A model generated the notes under the pieces. It did not search any database, had not been told where the DNA came from, and saw only the letters and a program-made list of their open reading frames with translations. Shown here piece after piece: positions 15,001 through 26,232 of a stretch of 64,000 bases of DNA; the stretch's first letter is position 1; each line of letters opens with the position of its first letter. This DNA is from Steinernema hermaphroditum (taxonomy: Eukaryota; Nematoda; Chromadorea; Rhabditida; Steinernematidae), in contig CM059625.1 in assembly GCA_030435675.1 (NCBI GenBank), positions 3,348,001 through 3,412,000 on the forward strand, read 5' to 3'. A program made the translations under genes and the position numbers.

Positions 15001-18000
15001 ATTTTCTTGCGGCTCTAATTGTCGTTCATGGCAGTTCGCGAGACCACACACGGAGTTAGAGTTTTGATTCAGTGCACGCATCATGTTTCGTGTACACATC
15101 TCTGCTGTTTACCATCAAAGTATGTGTGTTGAGTTGCATATGTTCTGAAGCTATTTTTTCATGTTTGCTACGCAAAGTGCTCAAGATGATTAAGCTAGTA
15201 AGTGTGATATTACCATGGACAACGGACAAGTCCAATCTGCGCGAAAATGAGGTGCTTCATTAAATTGGGAATCCCCACCATGTGACTCGCTTGTTTCTAG
15301 AAGTTCCATAATGCATATTCACACTCAGACCTTATAGCTACTTTTTTTGTGGAGATTAGCACAAAGTTTTCGTGTTAGCAATGCGTATGAGCAGTTACCA
15401 AATTTCATGCACAGGCCCATCTGAATTCAATATTTAAGATCTCAGCCACTGAGAAACCTTTTTTTGGCAAATAAGTTGACTTTCCCATAGAACTAGATTT
15501 AGAATCGGTTCGTCGTGACTCAGGTCCATCTACACTGGGGTTTTTAGTAGCATTCACTCTACACAAAAAAAAAAAAAAAAAAAAAAAAACAGCAAACAGT
15601 AAGACAGAATCTGCTCGTTTTTGAAAGATCCAGGCACACCACAAAAGACTGCCCCTCTCTGGGACGTTTTCGGCTAAGACTTATCTATTCCTTGAAACAC
15701 ACAATCCTTGCCAGAGGCCTCAATCCACTTTATGCCTTCATTCGAGCATTGGGCAGTTAACGTTTTTTTTCGTACGTCTCGCAATGACTGACCTCTACAC
15801 CGAATGTATACATCGAACACCCAAACATCGCTCTTTCGCTGAGGTTAGTATAGATGCACGAAAGCGAAAAAATACCGGAATTACCGCGGATGTTCATTGA
15901 GATTTCATAGAACTCAGTTGCTGTGGTCTCGGGGTGTCATAAATATATCTGTGGATCTCAGGAATAGGAGTGTTTTTTGTTAATATGAGGATTTTATGTT
16001 ATCTCTGTGTAAGAACTTTCACATTTAACGCATAAATGAAAATGTAAAAACAGAGTTGCGAGCTTTACACACGCCTATTAGTTCCATGTCTAATGGGGAA
16101 CCCTTACAGGTTTACAGAGAAAGCCTACTATCTCAAATCTAGCTGTCCAAAGAATAAGGAAGGAGATGCAGCCTCAAAATAGGTCTTTTGGTATGTAACC
16201 TGTTTTATAATCCAGAAATAACACAACATGAACGCGCTCATTGATTAGATGTCGCCAGGAAAAACAAGTGACATTACATGGCATGACATCACCTAAATAG
16301 GAACTAATCGTAACACATGAATATTTTACAGTACTAAATGGAAAACGGAATCCATTCTGTAACTCAATGTGAAAAACATCCACTCAGTTCGGAAGTATGA
16401 ACCAAATAGGTCGAAGTAGATGAAAAGACCTTGCTCAGGCATACGTTTGAAACACCGCCCTTAAAATACATCCTTCATTCTGAAACCCTCCCCTCCCACC
16501 TAAACACTTTATATGGAACTAGATAGACATAAAGCTGAACCTATCGGAAAAGAAACAGGCAAGGATATCCCCTCTACTAAACCCAGATGACTAAGCGTTT
16601 TACCATCGCCGCCACCCTGGTCATCCTCTTCGATGACGTGCGACTACCGCTACCAACAAACGTAAAACAAACAGCACCCGCCAGCCCGATCGCATTAGAA
16701 CATACGGACATAAACGAAAAGCCGCATGAAACAGCCAGCTGCGCCTACCTCGACTTTATGTCTTTAGGGCCGATAATGATCAGACGGGGCCATGCTTCCT
16801 GTGTTATGACGACTTCCGGTCGCAAATCAACGAGACTGATGTCGGCGAAGTAGAGCTTCTAAACGAGGATACGCGCTCGCATGATTTATTTGTCGATTTG
16901 AGGCTCGAACGCTTGAGCGCTCAACGCGTGCGTACCTGGTTTTCCGTTAGCGTCTGCCGAAGGGTCTGTTCGATGGCCTTCTTGACTCGATCCACTCGTT
17001 CCGCTGACGTCAGCGGCTCTGCAACAGTGAAAAAGTGATCGTGTTTGCGGTGCAGTTCACTTACGCGCATTGTTGTTGTTCGAACGATACCGATGCACTT
17101 TGGAATGAGCCGATGACGCCTAAAACGATAGGAATTGTGCTAATATACACACATGAGAGGGATATAAAGCATGAAAGGAAGCATGCGCTGTAGTTGATAC
17201 CTTTTGACGCAAACAAAACATAAACATGGAGGAATACATTGACGTGGGAGACAAGGACGCACTCGGGCCAACGGAAATCTCAAATTGGCAAATGTGACTA
17301 GAGGCGCCGAAGAGCTGTGGGAAAAATGGGCTAGAAAGGAAAACAATGCATTTTAGATTATAGACGGTTAAGGGCGAATGAGGATTTGGTTTTATGTGAG
17401 CCACATTAGTGCCGTTTGCTGCAGATTACTGTCATTGTTCGACTATGCGGTAACATTCCCTACAGTACTGGCCTAAAGTGCCTTCAGTGTGTACAGATAG
17501 ATCCGCTTTTAAACGTTTGATATCGTTTGATATTGACATTTATATCAGTTTTAGCAACTTGTCCCATGTTCCTTAAAAATTTTACTGCCACATATGAATG
17601 CCTGTCACACTTTTACGCCACAACATTATGCGTTTACCTTGTAGGTATTATCTGAGGGATAAAATTCAAACATTTTGCACCATTGTTCCTTCGCGTGTGG
17701 GTGCCTTATTTGTGCCGGTATCGATGTGCTTTGTGGTCCGTTCCCTCTTTTTGAAGTTCACATGGCCGTTCATGTTGCGCACACTAGGTATATTCCCCAG
17801 CTCTCCGAAGGCATGGAACACCGGGGAAGGGAGGGGGGAAATTTCAATATCCCACCAGTAAGGACGTCACCACCGCCCGATTGACCGTTGTGCTCCGAAA
17901 TCGCGTCTCCAGATCAGCCACCTTCGCCGCATACATAAACTTATTTTTTTTGTCGGCTCCTATCAGTATGCAATTTGTCCTGTTTGATCTCTATTCTTTC

Positions 18001-20948
18001 ATTCCTGGCTTATAAGAGATGTCTACAGAAGCAAAAAAAAGCACGTTCGAGTGTATGAAGCTCTATGAAACCGATACCCTTATTTTCAATCGAGGCGGAG
18101 GTAGCTTGCATCCAAATTATGTTTTGTAGCTTCTTTTGTTTGTTTGCGCGAAATCTGGGTTAACGAACGTGTCTAACAAACATGGATCACACTGGGAGTA
18201 TTGGAAATAGAAAGGTGGCATGTTAAATGGAGGATACAAAATTCTAGAGGGAATCGTCACTTGAACTGTGAGGTCGAGGCCAAGGGATCTTAATGAGTGC
18301 TATTATGCCATCGGATCCTAAGGACCACATGCAGAAAAGCTTACTATTTCAAGGCAGAAGGCCTTTACATGACAACATAAATCGCTCTAATTTTAGGGAT
18401 ACTTGCTCATATGGCGAAATGGATTATTTAGTTCTTACGAACACTTAATTCCGTCCCAAGCCCATCCGTTGTGGACTCCTTATTCAGAAACTACTGATTT
18501 TTCGCCGTGGCCACTTTTTGATACTTCCCATTTCAGTGAAAATAAATTTTTTTATCAATTTTGTCACCTGAATATTGCTTTTATGACAATCCTGATGGGG
18601 TGGAAACAGGTTTATCAGCGCAATCCTCTCGGAGTAAGCACATGCACAATAAAAAGAAGTGCAAATAGCACAACTTACCCGATAGCTGAACTGCCGAAAG
18701 AGGGGATCTCGTAGTACGCGCTCCAGTGTGTTCACCTCTGTGTCGAGACCACAACCCTTTTGCCGAAGTTCGCGCAGCACCTCGTAGACCCGATCGGCGT
18801 CTATAATGTATCCGATTACAGAGTAAATGATGTCTGTTTTGCTCGCATTAACGTGGCAAAATATGCGATAAGCTGGTTGGTCTTTTACCCCTAAATATGT
18901 AATAGCGATACTATGTGGACATGAGGAAGATCAAGCAAAAGTTGTTGTGCTTTGTATCTTATACCTTTCTTTTTTTTACTTTAAAATGTGTCTTTAAAGG
19001 CAAGCACACTCGGAATCGGCAATCGGCCTATCTTTCATGCAGACATATAATGGTTCGATATCTACACATTTTCTTGCACTGGACGCACGCAAAAGCCAGC
19101 TTGCGGTCAACCGCACTCATTTGCAATTATATGAAACAATTTGTAAAATTTCCACGACCTCTGCAAAAATTGCTTGGAAGGAATGCGAGAGAGGCGAGTT
19201 ATTAATGGACGCCGGAAATGGAACACCATCGCTCATATGCCGGAAGTGTTATTTCTGCCTTCCTGCATAAAGTGTTGCTAGCCGCAGGGCAACAAATGTC
19301 CTACGGAGAATTGTTCAGTTTTCGTAGTGAAATGGCGGCCGCTTTCATCAAGTGTGTTCACAGATGTGATCTATTGTGATCGTTAACACGTCGACGTCAA
19401 AAACAAGTGTGAGAGGGCCACAAGGTGGCGGCCCGGTTGCTATTTGATCGATCCATTGTTTAAAAAACTACATACCAGCTGTGAAATACAACGGATATGT
19501 AACAGAAAAACTAGGTCGATGTGTAATTGTCGTATAAGGAGGTAAAACAGTGAGAAATTCGTAGAGAAATTGCATAAACGATGAACTCATATATGTCTAT
19601 ATGTCGCCTTCATGCTGGTCACTAGTCCACAATGCTCCTAACAGGAACCGATCCTTTTGCCCTTAGCACCTTTTTCCTTTGCCCATGCCCTTACTACGCA
19701 CCCTGGGACTTGATCTGCACGTCAGGCACTACCTAAACTAGACGAGATGTCGGTAAAATTCAATCGAATATCGCGAACCGAGTCACCTATATAGCAGGCT
19801 AGTTAACCAGGAAATGGTTATCATGTGCTTGCACTATTTAAGTTATTTCATGATAAGAAATGCGATCAAGTTCAAAATTTATGGACTTTAAAATTCCAGG
19901 CTTTGGTCAGCTTCAGTGACACATCAAGCTCCTCATGATTTCTGCTGACTACTGCATCTTTTCTGAGCATAAGGCAATGTAAACATTCCAAAATTGTCCA
20001 TAGACATGGTTGCCGTAGACATTTTGGCATAGATGTCTGGAAGTCGTATCACATTTTGACCCCAAGGGGTGTCCCTGTTCGTCGGATACGAAAAAGGTAG
20101 TAATTGCTTTTGCAAATATCCCATTGCTTTAATTTTCATTCTGCTCGATTTTTTGCACCTGTCCACTCCAGGTCATTTTGTGATTTCAATTCGCTCTTAA
20201 TTGTGCCCAAAGCGCTTGGCCGACAATGTGTCGTATCGGCAAACAATCGAAGATGGCGGGGGGAACAAACCAGATCAAGGTTGAGCGACCCATGGCAGCA
20301 GCAAATAACAACAGCTGCCAAAAAAACTATAGTCATTCGCTCCATGTTGCCGTTGGGGCGAAAATGATGAATCGTGTAAAATGCATCTGATAACGCGCGA
20401 AATGAACTTATAAGTGGTGGAAAATGGTGGGATGTTGCTGTTTTTGAGGAACGACATCAAAAGCGACGCCAGCGGAACAAGCGAAATTTGATCCATAATG
20501 GCCTTTTAAAAAGACAAACATGGAAGGAAGAGTCGTTTTTGTGTACATGTATAAACATTCCGCTTAAGCACTCCCCTGCTTGCGCCGCCATTTGTTCTCT
20601 TTCCGCTTTCCGTTTGTGGCAACTTCTAAGTGACAGTCTGCAGTTTAGCAGAAAATGGACTCATTTAAATTCGGCCCCGAAGAGTCCACTTAGTCGCGCA
20701 AATGGGTTCGCACTATGCACTCTCGGCGCTTTCGACACTGCCCCCGCCGGTCCTCCATTGTTCGCCAATTATCAGTAATCCGTTTAGGATGTAAGGGGAT
20801 GCACGCGTACGCAAAGAGTAAAACGGAACACTTGAAAGGCGCCGAAATGGTGGCCCGGAAGTGACGAAATGGCGTCGAGGCAGTGTCTCTAAGTGGTTTC
20901 CCGCCAAAAGGAACCACTTTCCATGCGGGGCTTACCTGCTGAGGACAT
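1..20948 (-). CDS. mpz-1: Multi-PDZ scaffold protein, MPDZ/PATJ (mpz-1) type, 5' part, runs off left edge
   Basis: Coding exons, 5' to 3' on the minus strand: 20936-20948, 18679-18800, 17065-17119, 16936-17018, 16749-16858, 14146-14294, 12473-12690, 9161-9298, 6894-7059, 4336-4425, 1781-1872, 1586-1729, 465-737, 217-417, 1-132. All have GT-AG borders, phases agree throughout, and the total is 662 codons. Domains: L27 at about residues 5-45 (ends RDPLFRQF), a divergent PDZ1 at 95-245, PDZ2 at 253-340 (carboxylate loop GLGFGIVGG), PDZ3 at 357-450 (GLGITVAG), PDZ4 at 465-590 (GGLGLSLEG, then HHYIESM). L27 followed by this PDZ order is that of vertebrate MPDZ/INADL, which organise epithelial polarity and junction complexes under the plasma membrane. 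The last exon ends in a linker resembling that before MPDZ PDZ5, so the rest lies beyond base 1. Introns are mostly 1-3 kb. The acceptor at 4425 is weak; the others are clear. The symbol follows the C. elegans homologue. Confidence 0.9.
6187..6452. mobile_element. Short non-autonomous mariner-like element (MITE-like) in a PDZ-gene intron
   Basis: The 266-bp segment starts CAGGGTGATCCACACA and ends in the inverted form of CAGGGTGGTTCATAATTACTG, flanked by TA on both sides. Its right end closely resembles the terminal repeat of the 1.1-kb mariner element at 43,525 (CAGGGTGGCGCATAAATACTG), so both probably belong to the same family. It contains no transposase. Confidence 0.55.
6481..6557 (+). 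repeat. Dispersed repeat, copy 1
   Basis: This stretch (core motif GCAACCATAT, then TTCGTAAG and TAATCTTGAT) recurs in divergent form at 47,381-47,465 in the same orientation. It lies just beyond the MITE-like element. The copies differ by scattered substitutions and small gaps. Confidence 0.6.
11280..11400 (+). other. tRNA-like fragment in a PDZ-gene intron (possible SINE head)
   Basis: An A-box-like stretch (AGAGCGGTAGG, near 11,311) is followed about 45 bases later by a B-box-like stretch (GGGTTCGGTTCCC, near 11,363). The tail further downstream is A-rich with CA repeats. I could not fold a full cloverleaf with paired acceptor stems, so this is better read as a tRNA-derived repeat or pseudogene than as a working tRNA. 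Confidence 0.2.
15565..15589 (+). repeat. Uninterrupted run of 25 A in a PDZ-gene intron
   Basis: A homopolymer tract of 25 A lies in the intron between exons 14146-14294 and 16749-16858. It may be the tail of a short retroposed element, but no target-site duplication was recognised. Confidence 0.8.
18801..20935 (-). other. First intron of the PDZ scaffold gene
   Basis: This 2.1-kb intron separates the start microexon from the L27 exon. I see no coding exon in it: the flanking exons already match in phase. The open frames present are short and lack splice or family support. It could hold enhancers, but nothing visible identifies one. Confidence 0.6.
20936..20948 (-). other. Translation start microexon of the PDZ scaffold gene
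   Basis: Four codons (Met-Ser-Ser-Ala) plus one base precede a good donor (GTAAGC). That base joins the exon at 18800 to give Asp and runs directly into the L27 domain. The surroundings (about 20,940-21,550) are clearly GC-rich compared with the flanks, as expected of a promoter or 5' untranslated region. An upstream non-coding exon cannot be excluded. Confidence 0.65.
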
Positions 20949-23538
20949 GGTCTTAAAGGAGTCCATCGGTGAGGGTGTCGACGGCAGCTGCAGCGGCGGC
21001 GGAGATACGGTCGTTTCCTTTAGCCCTCATCGGTTCGCAAGCGGCACAACGCTCGGGGGCACGCGGGGATTGAACCCGAGTTCCGGCGGGCTGAATGGGG
21101 GAATCGCGTCACGCGCCTCTCTGCGGCTCGGGCACGACACAAAATTCGCCGGGAGAGATTATCCTCCCCGTGGTCCTTCGTACTGAAGGCGCTTTGGTGG
21201 CGGTGGTCTCCTCGCGGCGGCCAGCTAAAGAGCCCGACGGCGAGCGAGATGCACACAGACTTGTGGTGGTCGCGCGACGGCGGCCCCTTGTGGGTAGAGA
21301 CGCATAGAAAGGGGTGACGCCCCGGGGGCCCGGGCGTCGACGGACGGCGTCGGCGTCGCCAAGAGGGCGAATGGACGAAAAGAAGGACGTCGAAGACATC
21401 TCTTCGCTTGTAGCAGTCATTGTGATTGGTGGCCCTTCGCCTTCCGCCACAATCCCAGTGGCATCTCCCGTGTTCCCCTTTTGGTCTCCGCCGTTTCCAG
21501 CGCTTTATCCCCAAATTCCCGCTCGCGCGTGCTTATCTTGTTCTGTGCAGCATAATTCAGCACAGCGACCCTTCTTCCCTCTGCTTCCAGACTCCTTTAG
21601 CATCCTAACGGTGATCGACGTCCTCTGGGGACACCGCCTAGAACAAAGTTTATTATTGACGGAAACAGTAGTGTCAAATTAATGCGATGCTCTGCAACTT
21701 TTGGACCCTCATCTCCTTAGATGCATGTTGTAGTTTGGCTTTGGAATATTCAAGTAATATTCGAGATTGCGGGTTCCTGAGAAACCTGCTGTAAATTTGA
21801 GACATTCCAGACAATACAGAAAACAAAGCAACACAAAATCGAGGCACAAGTGGCCTCATTAGGTTTCGATCTCATTATCTAGGCAGAACAAAATATCTTT
21901 TTTGTTAATGGCCGCCTAAATGGGGAGCTGTGAACCCGGAAGGCTCTGGTCCACTTTTTTTTGGTTGAAACATTGCCAAGCCATAACAGACAGGCTTGAG
22001 AGATTTCCGCTGTCAAAGCCGTGGGTACATTCATGTTTCTTGATCACAAACGTGGCGGCTTTTACGATTAATGTGCTTTTAAACTTATTAGCTTTCTGAC
22101 GGAATGTCAACTTGTTCCAGTCATGATGATTGCCCTTTCAATTACTAATCATCCATACTGTAGAAACGCAAGTTATGCCCAGATGGATAAAGCTTGTACA
22201 TAGACAAAGTGATCGTATCTCTGCTATAGTTGTGAGCACCGTTAATCGCATGCCTGTGATGAAAATCATTCATCTGTTTTTGAAAAGAAGACGTAGGCGG
22301 CAAAGTCTCTTTGTAAGCGGATAGTCAAAAACTGCCTCTATGACTAAGACTTAATCTCTCTTGCGGCAGTAAATGTCACCTGCTACACTTGAAAGCTCAC
22401 CTGGAAAATGGGATGCATGTGACAATTCAGCTTTGCAACACCAGGTGTGATAGCTTAAAAAGATATGTACTTCGTGATAGCATGAACGAAACACTTATGA
22501 TTTACACTTACACCGCCATTGTTCATGATCATCTCTAGTCTCCGAACAATACGGTATCACCTGGCAGCCTCATCATTTCGTCACATTATGTGGGCAACAT
22601 GGCTTTGCAAAAGTGCAATAAAAATTGCTCCTTAATTGCTGCACGCAATGCAATCCCGAGGGGCTTTTCTTAACGAGCACCACATTCTTTGTTCTCCGAG
22701 AATGCATCTCCGTGATCATTACTTTTCGCATTGGATGGACCTATGGATGGAGTGTTTGCTACAAGCGATGCGAATGATGCAGTGCATGCACTTGTGCTTC
22801 AGTGAAATTGCCGTAAAGCTGCAAATGGGAACACCCGTTTTATGAGAAACGGATACATGAAATGTTCTAACCCACCGGCAATCCAGCTTAATCTAACTCA
22901 AGTCGAAGTTGATCATAGGCTACGCTTTCCTCTAGTGAATAACGCATACATGCAACTCCTTAAAACCGACTTTAAGTATCTCAAATGAGCTAAGTAGGAG
23001 CCATTATGTTTGTGCATACTTACAATCCATGAAAATCCGCCGAACTTATCTCAACTGGGGTGAGTAGGAGCCAATGTGTTTGTGTGTTTTTGAGAAAATC
23101 ATGTTCGTTTACATTGACAAATGCATTCTGTTCCAATGAGTCTTACCAATAAGAATGTGACCGATTCTATCGCCACGATGCCGTCCAAGCAGTTGTCGGC
23201 GCTATCACCTCTGAAACATAATGTTCGCTAGGAAATAAAGATGAACGAAAGATGAGGAATATGAGAGCTACTTGTTCAGCATTTGCAACACCCCATACAA
23301 CAACGCAAGAATCGGGTCGACACGAAGTGAACGATTGATGTCTGTCATGTGCGCTAGGCGGCACAAGGACCTGTCACATCATCTGCAATAAACACTTTGA
23401 GGCCTTAAGGACATTTCTGTTAATCAGCGGTCTAAACTTTGAAAAAAGAAAGAGGTTTATAGAGCCTAAGTTTTTTGTCACTTCGCCCATCACACAAGCC
23501 AAGGTCATTTGGGGAAAACGTTTAAACTATAGCCGTCA

Positions 23539-23672
23539 TAAATTTTAATGTTTCTTTCTGACACGTTTAAGTTTATGGCCTAGCGGCGTGTAGCTGCTAA
23601 GAGGGGTGCTTTCGATGTGGAGCGCAGAAAACGCCATTGGTTAACGCCATAGCGAATATGGACCAGATGAAT
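23539..23672 (+). repeat. Direct repeat, full-length copy
   Basis: This 134-base segment is repeated at 24,096-24,204 at high identity, in the same orientation and about 560 bases apart. It includes GACACGTTTAAGTTTATGGCC and, at the end, ATGGACCAGATGAAT. The copy here has about 27 bases (between GGGGTGC and CATTGGTTAACG) missing from the other. Confidence 0.85.
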
Positions 23673-24095
23673 GGAGAAATGAGGCGGTTTTCAGGACACT
23701 GTGCAAGTTCTATAAATAGCGGCATTTTACATTAATACAACTGATCAGATGGGGTAATTACAACCGGGGATAACGCCAACTTGACTGTCATTGTTATCCG
23801 ACTTTTTGTTCACCTCATGAAAAATGAAAATTCTATTTTAAACCATTTAGCACACATTATATAAACTCTTTTTGGCTCAGTAGATGGACCGGACCTACCC
23901 TGTACAGGTTGTTCCCCGTCTAACGTGATGCTCAAAGAGAAGAGTGAATATTGAACGATGTACGAGAATAGCCGTATGGAATATGGAATATACCTGCGGC
24001 CAACGATGTAATGAACCGCCTATGTGGACGACCTCAAGTGAGATGATAGAACGATTTCAATCCACTTGAAGGCTGCTGGCACGAAGTAAATTTTG

Positions 24096-24204
24096 TAAAT
24101 TTTATTGTTTCTTTCTGACACGTTTAAGTTTATGGCCTGGCGGCGTGTAGCTATTAAGAGGGGTGCCATTGGTTAACGCCATAGCGAATATGGACCAGAT
24201 GAAT
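24096..24204 (+). repeat. Direct repeat, copy with internal deletion
   Basis: Second copy of the segment at 23,539-23,672, nearly identical apart from an internal gap of about 27 bases and a few substitutions. No coding potential is visible in either copy. Confidence 0.85.
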
Positions 24205-25066
24205 ACGAAGCTTCGAATAACGACTGGTTGTGATATTGTTCGATGTGAACCGAGATAGCTAACAAATTTAAATACAGGTGTACGAGTATAGTAAGGGAAC
24301 TACGAATACACACGTCCAAGGGTCTTCGTTCGCCAAGAGCAAATAAAACCACCGTTGTCAAATTGAGGGTATGCTCTGATGATAGCTTCTAAAGGTTCTG
24401 ACAGCAAATTATAGGGTCTCTTATGTGATCGACGAGATCTTCCGTTTTCCTCACGGGAACTTCAGTCGCTACTTCCCCTATTCAAAATCCAGGGCATTGT
24501 GATGAATGGTTTAAAAACTTAAGATGAAGTTCCTCCAAGTCTTTCCATCATTCCACACATACACGTCAATTCATGGAGGGTCGGACCTTGCCTGATTAGA
24601 ATGAGTCAATTTAAGTCGTCGGCCTCCAAGAGCTGGCCATCAAAGTTAACCGACGAACTGCAAAACAGCGTCCCAGCCCGAGTACTAACTTCCGCTTGTG
24701 AAGCCACTAACTTCCTCTTTCATTGCCAATAAATTTCAACTAAGCTCTCGAAACATTTCCTCTTCAACGTTTTTATTGCAGAACAATGATCGTCGTCAAT
24801 TGTGAAAAGGAGTCTCATTTCAGATCGATCCGTTGGGAAAAATGAGCTCATGGAGAACATCTGGCCAAGGTTAATAACATACTTATCACACTTGTGGAAA
24901 ATTGAACTTGTTCAGGACTTTTTTTATTAATCAAAGACATGCGAACTTACCGCTTGCTAAGACCCACAAACAATAATGTAATCTGTGACAAAACATCAGT
25001 AGAACTGAATTACAATTTATTATACACGTTATTAGCGACTTCATTATTAACATGAGATTACGGTAC

Positions 25067-25915
25067 TTAAAGTAATCTAGCAGAAGCGGGTACAGGAGCG
25101 TCGTGCATCCTGCGGCGGTTAGGACGGTACTGAAGGGGGTTCACGGGAGCGACCTCCTCGCGGGCGACCGACTCGGTCTCGGCGTCGCGATTGGCCATCT
25201 GGCGGAGGAGATACTCGCGGCGCTTCTGGAAGGCGAAGTCGCGTCCGTCAGTGCTAAAATCTTCTTTGATGCGTGTTAATAAAAGGCCGCATTACATGGT
25301 GGGCTGCGCGTCAACGCTGAATTCGGCGTTGTGCGACGCGGAGACGGCGCCCTTCAGGGGGCACATGATTCGGTGCACCCAGACGCGCACTCCTCCCTGC
25401 TCGGTGCGGATGTTCGAGATGAAGTCATACTCGGCTCCGCTGCTTCCGTAGTAGTCCTTCTTGGAGACGTGTCCACCGGTATAGTACTCTCCGGGGGCGA
25501 CGAGGTCGGTACCGACGTACACCTTCTTGTCGACATTGTAAGAGCAGCAGCGAAGATGCAGACTTCAAAATGGAATATAAACATCTCAGGAAGGAAGATC
25601 CCTTGACTTACCTTTGTCCGTTACGGGCCCACTTCATTCCACTGAAGATGTCATTGTCGGCTTTGCACGAAGCCTGTTCTTCAGTGCAGCGCTGACCGGC
25701 AGAGCCGCAGGGCATAGGTCCGCACTCAGCCTCGATGGCGCCATCATCATAGACGGTGATCTTGTTGATAACCTACACGATATGCGCACATAAAAATAGG
25801 AAGATAAACTCATTGGAGTTACCTGGTTAGGGGCACAATGAGTTCCTTGGATCTTATCGGTGCTTTGGGCCAGGGCCAACCCAACGAGGGCGATAAGAAC
25901 GAAAGCGGATTTCAT
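25067..25915 (-). CDS. Hedgehog-related secreted protein, Wart-like domain only (no Hog domain)
   Basis: Exons 25823-25915, 25612-25772, 25296-25562, 25067-25253; phases agree, 235 residues. Residues 1-16 form a signal peptide. The central part has paired cysteines (CGPMPCGSAG, CRCC-like LRCCSYNV), a GEYYTGG motif and AEYDFISNI followed by VHRIMCP. The same spacing of CC, GE-Y-GG, DLISN and VHRMNC occurs in the neighbouring warthog-type gene, and the intron before the CC motif is at the same place and phase in both, so they are paralogues. In nematodes such proteins are secreted by the epidermis and act in moulting and cuticle formation. There is no Hint domain; a short basic tail rich in Arg follows instead. 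A TTTATT at 25016-25021 is a polyadenylation signal on the minus strand. Assignment to the family is firm within this window; function is inferred. Confidence 0.85.
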
Positions 25916-26232
25916 CTGGAATCAGCCGACACTTGACACTGACACTGATGCGACAAAGAAATGGGCACTATTTTAGCGAACGTACGCGTCGGCGCATCAC
26001 CCAACTGCACTGTACGGGGTCAGGGTCGAGTCGACGGCCGCCCTGGTGAACTCGGCGGCCAACAGAGAATGTAGGTCATGCGCGGTGATCATCAAAAAAG
26101 AGTTATTTTTTATTAGCAGTAACATTTAGAGTGTGGCACACATGATCGGCTCACAGACATATACAAACATTATGCGTATAATAGTTAATATTAGAATCTT
26201 TGGTGTATATTAGTTGGTAGGTTGTGAATTAA

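Larger units (their letters stand above)
20949..25066. other. Gene-free interval between the PDZ scaffold and hedgehog-related genes
   Basis: The first 600 bases are GC-rich and probably serve as promoter of the PDZ gene. The rest is AT-rich and contains only short open frames without splice or family support. It holds a long direct duplication (23,539 and 24,096) and a shorter imperfect one near 22,974-23,087. Confidence 0.6.

Noticed and set aside
21050..21090. tRNA-like B box (GGTTCAATCCC) on the minus strand
   Set aside because: No matching acceptor stem or A box at the proper distance.
21020..21682. Several long open frames on both strands
   Set aside because: The region is GC-rich, which lengthens chance frames; no splice signals or domains, and it sits where the PDZ-gene promoter is expected.
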